The notes below the pieces were generated by a model. That model saw only the letters and a list, made by a program, of their open reading frames with translations, made no database searches and was not told where the DNA came from. Positions 56,481-64,000 of a stretch of DNA of 64,000 nt are shown here, piece by piece. How positions within the stretch are numbered: position 1 is the stretch's first letter; each line of letters opens with the position of its first letter. A program made the translations under genes and the position numbers. This stretch comes from Sinotaia quadrata (Eukaryota; Mollusca; Gastropoda; Architaenioglossa; Viviparidae), in contig CM054181.1 in the NCBI GenBank assembly GCA_028829895.1, forward strand, positions 28,108,357-28,172,356. The letters run 5' to 3'.

Positions 56481-58235
56481 CACTTGTAATGAATGGATGT
56501 CAAATAGTGTGTTTACAATGTGAAGTTTTGTTTTGTACATGTATACAGTTATTAAATTATAAAAGCCATAAACGATTAACTCACTGATAGAGTCCTCAAG
56601 CTGTGGGCTGCAGCTTCAAGTGCAATCACTAAGTTCACAAGAAACTTTTTAAATATTCACTTGTAAGTTATGGTCTTAATGGTTATATGCCACTGCCACA
56701 TGCTTTATGAGGTCCACAAACAGCAAAAACATTTTTTCAAAGAAAATGGTTATGCTGCAACACATACACAATTCTATTTTTTATTTAATTTATTTACAAA
56801 TATAGTGAGAGAATTGTGTCTTTGGGGCTAGAGGAGAGAAAGGATACAACAGATGAAGGTAGAGGTAAGTTTGTATAGGTTTATTAATTAATTTATTTAT
56901 TGACCTCCCATTTCTAGTGTTGTCTCTTATAATGCCGATTTGAAGAAACTAAACATAATTCATCCTCGTAGTCTTACATTTAACATTTAATCTCACATAC
57001 TGAAATGCCATTTGAAGCTATGGGCTTACTGCTTTCACACTATAGTTAATTGCTGTTGTTGATGCTATCTCAGTTAACTGTTTTAAACTGTTGAATTACA
57101 TATTTATTAATTATTTTTTTGGTGCAATTTTAATTGTAGTTGTATCCTATAAACACAGTAAATTATATTTAATAAAACTAACTTAAATATTTGTAAGAGC
57201 TAATTGCTTAGTAATGATACATGAAAAATGTGCTGAAATTTATCTGGAGTAATATATATATAGCAATTTAAAATATAAAAAGAAAGGTTTTCATGCATAG
57301 TGTTTCACACCTTGGAATTTATACGATAGTAGCTTTATATAGCACAAATAATACACCTCCCTTCAAAACCTGTATTGTTTCAATTTAGAGGGTTTTAATT
57401 TTGGAAAGCCTTACTAAATTATACAGATGGGTACTTATCAGTTTCACTTAATTTAACAATATTTAAAACTGTTTAAAATATTGCTTCTTTCAGCATAACT
57501 CAGAAGAATAGTGAGAAACTGATGTGTTGAGCAGTTAATTCAGAAATGATAATAATAAACAAAATTATTATCCTAAGTTGTCTGTACACTAGAATTCAAG
57601 GGACATGAGACTATATCAGTATATGTGATTTCCTGTTAGTTAAAAAAATTTTTTTTTAATTTTGTGCTTTTGTTGTTGCTGCTTTTGAATTGTTAGCAAC
57701 TTTTTTTTTTTTTTTTTTTTTTTTACATATTTTAAATAATAATATATAATTGGAATGTTGGGAAGAAATGCTCTTTACCAAGTGACAAAGATTTTTATTG
57801 CAAAATATTGAATGATATGGTGAATATCTTTCTAATTTAGAAGCCATTACCTTAGTGCTGAATCTGATATTAGTATAGAAGTTGGTTATTAAAATATATA
57901 AAAGTTCTTTTTTTTTAAAAACTTTCTTAGAAGACTAAAACTGAAAATAGTTGTAATTGTGTGCGTATGTCAAAATAATATCCTCATCATTATGTCACTC
58001 CTGTCGCTGTTAGAGAAGTAGGTGATAATTTCAAAGTTATATTTTTAATAATAATCTTTGTTTGAAAATGGGGGGTGGGGTGTTAAAAGAAAGTAATATT
58101 TCAGTTATACAAAAAAATTATGTACATATTTTTTATAAGATATAATTATTGACATCATTAAATTCTTCACTTAAAAAAAATAATAAATTTAAACATATCA
58201 GATCCTTAATTCCTGATATGACAGGGCAAGAAAAC
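56481..58235. other. AT-rich non-coding stretch
   Basis: A poly-T tract lies at 57701-57724. No gene. A short GC-richer phrase at about 56595-56615 resembles a hAT end (GTCCTCAAGCTGTGGGCTGC) but no partner or target duplication was found. Confidence 0.5.
57701..57724. repeat. Poly-T tract
   Basis: Twenty-four T residues, possibly the poly-A tail scar of a minus-strand retroposon, although no body was recognised. Confidence 0.9.
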
Positions 58236-58700
58236 ATCATCCTGTGTTGCTAACACCCAATTGTAAACCAGTCACCTCACCCTACCTCAGTGCAATAGTA
58301 AGTCAGTCACTTTACTGCAGTGTAACTTGTAGTATAACAGTCACCTCACCACACTGCAATAACCAATGGTAAATCAGTCACTTCATTGTACTGTAACTTA
58401 TAGCATAAGTCACCTCAATACATTGTAATACCCAACAGTAAATCAGTCACCTCGTCGTGGTACAATGTACAGCACTCACCTTGTTGCAGAATGATGTATA
58501 GTAATCCAGTCACCTCACCACAGTGTCAACATATAATAAACCAGTCACTTTACTGCAGTGCAACACTCAAAAGTAAACCAGTCACCTCGCCACACTATCA
58601 ACATGTAGTAAATCAGTCACCTCACCACAGTATCAACATGTAGTAAATCAGTCAGTTCTCCATTGTGCAACACATAGAAATATACCACCTACCTTGCTGC
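58236..58700. repeat. Minisatellite, about 38-42 bp unit, about 11 copies
   Basis: Units share AGTCACCTCACCACAGTG and CAACATGTAGTAAATC. Copies are diverged and of uneven length, with some recent pairs near 58600-58650. Confidence 0.88.
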
Positions 58701-61700
58701 AATATAACATAATTGTGATATGCACACTTTTTTTTTTTTTTAGGAATCAGTAGGTGAAGACACTAAATGATAAGAAACTAAAGCTAATTTACAATTCTTT
58801 AACACATAAAACATCAGTGTAACCTTGGTATCTAAGAAGTTAATGCAATGGGTTGTTTAGACTATCAAAGTGTTTGGATCATTGAGTAATAAAATAAGAG
58901 CTACACTTTAGTACACTTGCACTTAAATTTTTTTTTAAAATGTACCTATTGGTACATTGCTATAAAAGTATACTTGTAAACTGCATCATATTTATTCAAA
59001 AATAAATTATATTAACATAGCAAGCACATGAGATTTTGTCATACCAATGGTTTGTACATTTTTGCTTGTACAGTGATATTACAAATACAATGTACATAAT
59101 AAAATCAACATTGTATTAAAAAGTAACGCATTTGGAGTAATTTTTAAACACTTTCAAGTGGCTTGTCACAACAAACAGCATATTAATTACCAGGGTTTTA
59201 TATCCATAGTTTTATGTACTTTTATTTATATAATGTTTTAATAATTTATTTGTACATTATGTATTTGTATTTATGTTAATGTTTTATTTGTACATTACTA
59301 TAAACAAATGTACATACTATCAGTCTGCACCTTTTTCAAAAAGTCTTTTATATAAATTACATTAAAGTGACAAACACATGGCTCACCTACAGCATTCATA
59401 CATAATGCAGCAAAACTACAGGTAGATTGATCTGCTGTTTAATCTGCTTAGGTTAGTGAGAGTTCTGATTAACATTATAACAAGGATTCTGATGACAGGT
59501 TCCAAGATTCACTGCACAATTGGTGAATATTTGCTACTGAATATTTACCTGTTTGTGTGCACATGTTTGTATCCCCGTTATTTTTGACATCTTTACTGTT
59601 GGGTGATCTTTATAATATAATAATTTTCTTTTAGACGCAACACTAATATCAATTTGGCATAACTGCTACTATACTTGTATACCGGGAATGGATTGCAGAA
59701 TTGTGTACATATTATTAGTCATAGTGATACACCAATTCATTATTGAACAAAATATTTTTTTTAAATTTCAGCTTATTATTTTATTAGAATCTGCTGTTAA
59801 TGATCTTTTGATTTATGTAGTATAAAGGGAGACATAATTATGCCCTAGTAACTGTTTTCAGCTAATTACATTTTGAGGTTAGAGAAGTTTTGATGTAAAA
59901 TAATGCTTCAGACAATTTATTTTATTTATTTATTTTTAAACAAAAGAATTGTTTGAAGCTGGCTTGGCTTGTTTCTTTCATCCTTTTTTATTTTTTGCTC
60001 TATGATGTTTCCAAGTCTTGGAAATATTTTCCACTGAAATAAGTGAGTTTTTGCTTTGTTCATTGTTTAATTTTTGTTTTTATAGATTATTCAGTTTGTT
60101 ATCTTAATCTAAAGCTTTGAGATTTGTAGAATTTCTTTGTAGATAGAAATGATAAGTAGGACTCTCTTGTTAGTTTTTCTTTCAGTCATTATAGACTTAT
60201 GTTCCACAAGCCAGCACTTTGAATACACTTCATGTTATCACCAATTAATTTTAAGTTTTTTCAAAATGATAAATATAAAGCAATTGTCTTACTTTTCTAT
60301 AATAGGTCAAGTGTAGTGTACTGTATGATTTTTCACTAGTGCATGAACACATTTCTTCATTGTCTGTTATAAGCAGTTGTGTTTACATTTATCAAATATT
60401 TTACTTTGATTTTTTTTAAAGTTACAGAAAATATCCCACCTTTTTTTTAAATATGAACATTATCAGTTATAAGTTTTATATTCCTCAGAATTATTTTTAA
60501 AAACAAATATACATATTTATATCTTTGTTTTAGTGGATTAATACTGATATGTGGGCATCATGTTTTCTTGCCACCTTTCAAAGAAGTTGTTCAAGTCTAC
60601 AGAGTTTGAGGTCTTTCTCTTGCCATTGTCAGGTTTTTGTTTTATGGCAAGATTTTTTAGACCTTTGTATGAAACAGGCTACATGTTAGGTTAAGATTTA
60701 AATATGAAACCAAAGCTATTTACATTTTTAGGTTGTAATCTTTCTGTCTAAATCTGAAAGAAGGACCATATGTAAAATGCATATATTAGGTCAATAACTC
60801 GTGAAACCAAGACTGTATATATGAGATTGGAAGAATCTTTGTGTTGTGAACACTACTAAAAGGCCCAGTGCAACAAGACCTTTCTAATTCAAGTTGAGTA
60901 AAGGGCCTATCATAGTCTTTTCCCGGAAATGTTTTGCAGTGTGCTGCTAAAGGTTCTTATGTAGTTTTTGCTTTTGCTTGCTTCACTCACATAAATGTCA
61001 GTTTTTAGAATGTTTTGCTTAAAGTAAAATTATTTTATAATACAGTTTTTTTTTTTGTTGTTGTTTTTATCACTAGGTAAGAACCATAATTCAGCATGAC
61101 AAAAAAAAAAAAATGAAAAAATAGAAGGGAGAACAAAGAAGTTGAAGAGAGATGGGGGAGAACTGAATGGAAGAAATGATAGATTGATAATAAGGGGAAA
61201 GAGCAAATGTGATAGTGGGAGAGAGAGATCAAGATAAAGACAAAAGGAGGAGAGAGAAATATAGAAAGAAAATATCTTTTGGGTAGGCATTGCAAAAATA
61301 GGAGCTAACCACATAGCATAATGCAAAACATCAAAATCCACAATACAGTATTTACTACCCAGAATGAGAAATGCAATCTGAGTCAAACACAAATCGCCAT
61401 CTATGCACTGAGGTCACAGCAATGTAGTTGCTGGCAAGCTCCCTTATGGGATAGATAATTTGATAAATAGCCTGTCTAGATTCTAGGGCACTAAGGGTAT
61501 ACAACAGAAAAAAGTCCAATCAGAACCTGTCCAGTACTTTTTTTTACTTAAACCTGCACAAATCCACAACCATAACAATTTTATTATATTTATAGATAAG
61601 ATAGTTGGATTTGATTAACTAAAAATAATCATGTATTTTAAATATACATACATGTTTGGTATCATTTTATTGTTTTATGTAACGAGCAAATTGAGTCCAA

Positions 61701-62600
61701 TTCATAGTTTGTGTATAACATTGTCCTTGATTTCTTGTACATATAATTTTCTATAGCTGTTGCCTTATTACATTTGAGAATATTTTGGTTGGCTGCACTA
61801 AAATGGTCACTGTAACAGCAGTCTGTTGCAACAGCTATTGTTGTAGCACATACATATGACTAAGGATTTGAACAGCCATCTTAATTCAGGAGAATATCTC
61901 CCATTATTAATACTCCAATAAAATTAACTAAAACCAAATGTTCTTTATCCAAAGTTGTTATTCAGAAACATTAATTTGAAAAATCTAGTCAATTTGAAAA
62001 AAAATCATTATATATAGATTTTTTATAAAGTTTGTTAATACTGCAAAAAAAGCTCAAAGAAGGGATAGTGCATCAGGTTTTGCACTTGTTTATATAATTA
62101 TGTATGAATATGTTTTTGTTCTTTGTTTGATCGTTGTTGTTATTAGGCATGATCTTTTTATAATTTCTTGCTGTTTTCTTTATATACTCTAATTTGAACA
62201 ATTGTCAATCTCGTGTGATTGTTACCCTAATACAAGACAAATGCAATATAAAGTTATATTTACAGCTGTTTTGTAGCATATCCCACTCATAAAATCTCAT
62301 TGGTATTTCTTTTTAGATTTTAATTTAACATCTTTTGTGTATGATAGTGAATTATAGATAACTCACCTACCTGATCTAAGCATTTTAATGGAAGCTGTTT
62401 TATTTAGTTTTGCTGATTCCATTGTATTTATCTGCTGCTTATGCATCCTATCATCCAAAGAACCATTTAACAATTTTTTTTTTCTCACTTGAAACAAAAA
62501 GCACATGGACATTGGAGACTAGAAAAGAATAAAGAGTGGATGTGATAAACATTAATTGGATCTTTTGTTTTGCTTATGGATGGCTGCAAATGGTGTTGAA
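58701..62600. other. Non-coding stretch
   Basis: Mostly AT-rich sequence without exons. A segment at about 61310-61560 is less AT-biased and has no repeat signature; a minus-strand open frame (61030-61392) covers part of it but its latter half is just translated GA-rich sequence at 61130-61270. Nothing is called. Confidence 0.45.
61110..61270. repeat. GA-rich purine tract
   Basis: Imperfect GAGAGA/GAAGA/GGGAGA sequence of strongly purine-biased composition, responsible for the Ser/Leu/Phe-rich minus-strand open frames. Confidence 0.8.
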
Positions 62601-63085
62601 AGTGAGAAGAGAGATACAGAGACAAAAGATATGGTATTATATGAGAGAGATGTAGAGGCATGGTGTGAGAGACATGAAGAGATATTGTATTGGGGAGAGA
62701 GATGTATAGGTATGGTATTGAGAGACATGAAGAATATGGTGTTTGGGGAGAGATGTAGAGGCTAGGTATTGAAGAGATATGGTATTGGAGGGGAGGGAGA
62801 GAGATATAGAGGAATGGTGTTGAAAGACATGAAGATTTATGGTGTTTGGGGGAGAGAGATGTACAGGCATGGTATTGAGAGACAAAGAGTTATGGTGTTG
62901 AAGGGGAGAGAGAGATGTAGAGGAATGGTGTTGAGACATGAAGAGAGATGGTGTTGGAGGGGAGATATGTAGAGACGTGTTGAGAGACAAGAAGAGAAAT
63001 TGGGGGGAGGGGAGAGATGTAGAGATGTGGTGCTTAGATTTGAAGATATATGGTGTTAAAGGAGAGAGAGATGTAGGGACATAAT
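62600..63085. repeat. Minisatellite, about 55-60 bp unit, eight copies
   Basis: Units share GAGAGAGATGTAGAGGCATG, GTATTGAGAGACATGAAGA and TATGGTGTTGGAG, all purine-rich on the + strand. Open frames on both strands are translations of the repeat (for example HHSSTSLSP on the minus strand). Confidence 0.9.
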
Positions 63086-63224
63086 ATAAATATTTATTAA
63101 TATGTCATATTCTAGAAAAGGCTGGGTTGTGGCCCATGGAAACCAAAATAATGAAGAGAAAAATTTAACCTTGAAATAAACAACTGTGGGAATTGTATTG
63201 CTCAATGATTCTTCATTTCTACAG

Positions 63225-63311
63225 GAAGTGTATTGGCTGCCCTTACACCATGTGCTTATCACTTCTGGTGAAGGCATCTCTGTCTTTCATTATATGTCCT
63301 CTCTTGCGCAG
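63225..63311 (+). CDS. Putative exon of an unidentified gene
   Basis: The 87-base segment has an acceptor (CTTCATTTCTACAG, ending 63224) and a donor CAG/GTAACT at 63312, and its composition is GC-richer than flanks. The phase-0 frame is open and reads EVYWLPLHHVLITSGEG and so on for 29 residues. I do not recognise the protein; the EVYWLP phrase weakly recalls the C-terminal thumb region of some non-LTR reverse transcriptases, so a repeat origin is the alternative. A second frame is also open. Confidence 0.35.
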
Positions 63312-63375
63312 GTAACTCTTGATTTGGCATGTGTTTTGGTGGCTTGTGAAGTCTAATCATTGTATTTATTTACAG

Positions 63376-63510
63376 CATGGACAGCTGTGGTTCTATTGTA
63401 CAAAAGCACAAACAGATCTAACTTTTCTGTTTATTTTCAATTCTATTCATAAAATAAATGTTATGGAAAACCAATCACCGATTGCTGGCAAAGTGTTACT
63501 TTTCCTGTAA
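63376..63510 (+). CDS. Putative terminal exon of the same gene
   Basis: After a 64-base intron (63312-63375) with GTAACT, a branch-like TCTAATC about 25 bases before the end, and TTTATTTACAG, the phase-0 frame continues HGQLWFYCTKAQTDL and on for 44 residues to TAA at 63508. AATAAA signals follow at 63685-63690 and 63693-63698. The compact, well-formed intron is the best argument for real splicing. The protein is not recognised and no upstream exons were found within the window. Confidence 0.33.
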   Translation, partial: HGQLWFYCTKAQTDLTFLFIFNSIHKINVMENQSPIAGKVLLFL

Positions 63511-64000
63511 TTTTTGTTGCCTTTGTTGTAATTTTTGTTACCTTTATTTTAACTTATATATTACCTTTCCTGTAACTTTATTTCATCTTTGCTATCATTG
63601 TTGATTAAATAATAAGAGAGAATTACACTGTGTTTATTTTCAGACTGTCACCCAGACACAAGGGGAAAGTGCCTCCTAAAACACAATAAACAAATAAACT
63701 CTTCACAAAATTGCAATAAATTTATTTACAAACTGTACAATTTCCAGAATTGCTTGAGCTGTCTGCTCCACAATGACATAAGACATATTTTACAATTCAA
63801 AACAAGCAAAAACGAAATACAAAGTTTCATCACAAGATTGCAACTGTTTCTTTTATAAAATCACTTAACATGACAATAATAAACTATCAACAGTTTGGCT
63901 ATTAATGATGCTTGCAAATAAACGTGAACATTCAAAAAGTTTTTCAATTCGTTTTTTTTAGCACTGTGTTGCAAGGATTTTAGCATAAAAGTATAAACTA
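63511..64000. other. Right edge, possible 3' UTR
   Basis: Short TTGTTACCTTT-type repeats lie at about 63510-63600. Poly-A signals at 63685, 63693 and 63715 fit a transcript end on the + strand; the sequence after 63720 could be the 3' UTR of a convergent minus-strand gene outside the window, but that is speculation. Confidence 0.35.

Noticed and set aside
56595..56710. Possible further hAT end resembling GTCCTCAAGCTGTGGGCTGC
   Set aside because: No matching inverted end or 8-bp duplication could be located.
61030..61392. 120-codon minus-strand frame
   Set aside because: Most of it is translated purine-rich low-complexity DNA; the remainder shows no recognisable domain or splice sites.

Overview
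The window reads as a piece of an animal nuclear genome, AT-rich, with long introns and intergenic DNA and very little coding sequence. A lophotrochozoan such as a mollusc is my best guess. The basis is an invertebrate-looking FRS2-type docking protein on few exons, several diverged hAT transposons, a chordate-unlike density of local minisatellites, and CpG that is not strongly depleted. The phylum is inference; no species can be named from the sequence alone.

The one confidently identified gene is an FRS2/FRS3 (fibroblast growth factor receptor substrate) homologue on the + strand. Its start lies in an exon at 48926-49090 (ATG at 48947). An intron of 1421 bases follows, and a large last exon (50512-51756) carries the rest. 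Together they encode 462 residues: an N-myristoylation signal, an IRS-type PTB domain and a tyrosine-rich tail with four Grb2-type YxN sites and two SHP2-type sites. A non-coding exon at 43485-43581 probably belongs to its 5' UTR. A CpG-rich segment near 28.2-28.7 kb is a possible but unproven promoter. The 3' UTR probably runs to a polyadenylation signal at 52018 or 53377. Two further exon-like segments at 63225-63311 and 63376-63510, with a 64-base intron between them, suggest the 3' end of another, unidentified gene.

Mobile DNA: a complete but inactivated hAT transposon with a broken BED-finger/hAT transposase (36867-39188, perfect 8-bp target duplication TTTTACAT); an intact-looking non-autonomous hAT with perfect 15-bp ends and 8-bp duplication (45139-45315); older non-autonomous hATs (9030-9142, 9340-9600, 11997-12220, 55640-55784); an RNase H relic of a non-LTR retrotransposon (about 23770-24300, minus strand); a tRNA-like SINE fragment (about 941-995); and a dispersed repeat present twice (7886-7995 and 9170-9280).

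Layout: 0-9 kb holds microsatellites, minisatellites and ETS/CRE/RFX-like motifs. 9-12.3 kb is a nest of hAT relics plus a 40-bp minisatellite and a GATA array. 12-28 kb is non-coding with many minisatellites and the RNase H relic. 28-43 kb may be FRS2 upstream or intronic sequence with the hAT transposon. 43-53 kb is the FRS2 gene, whose introns hold three minisatellites, one of which repeats a 3' splice-site-like motif. 53-63 kb is non-coding with three more minisatellites. 63.2-63.7 kb holds the possible second gene. More than twenty unrelated tandem repeat families in 64 kb is the most unusual property of the window.
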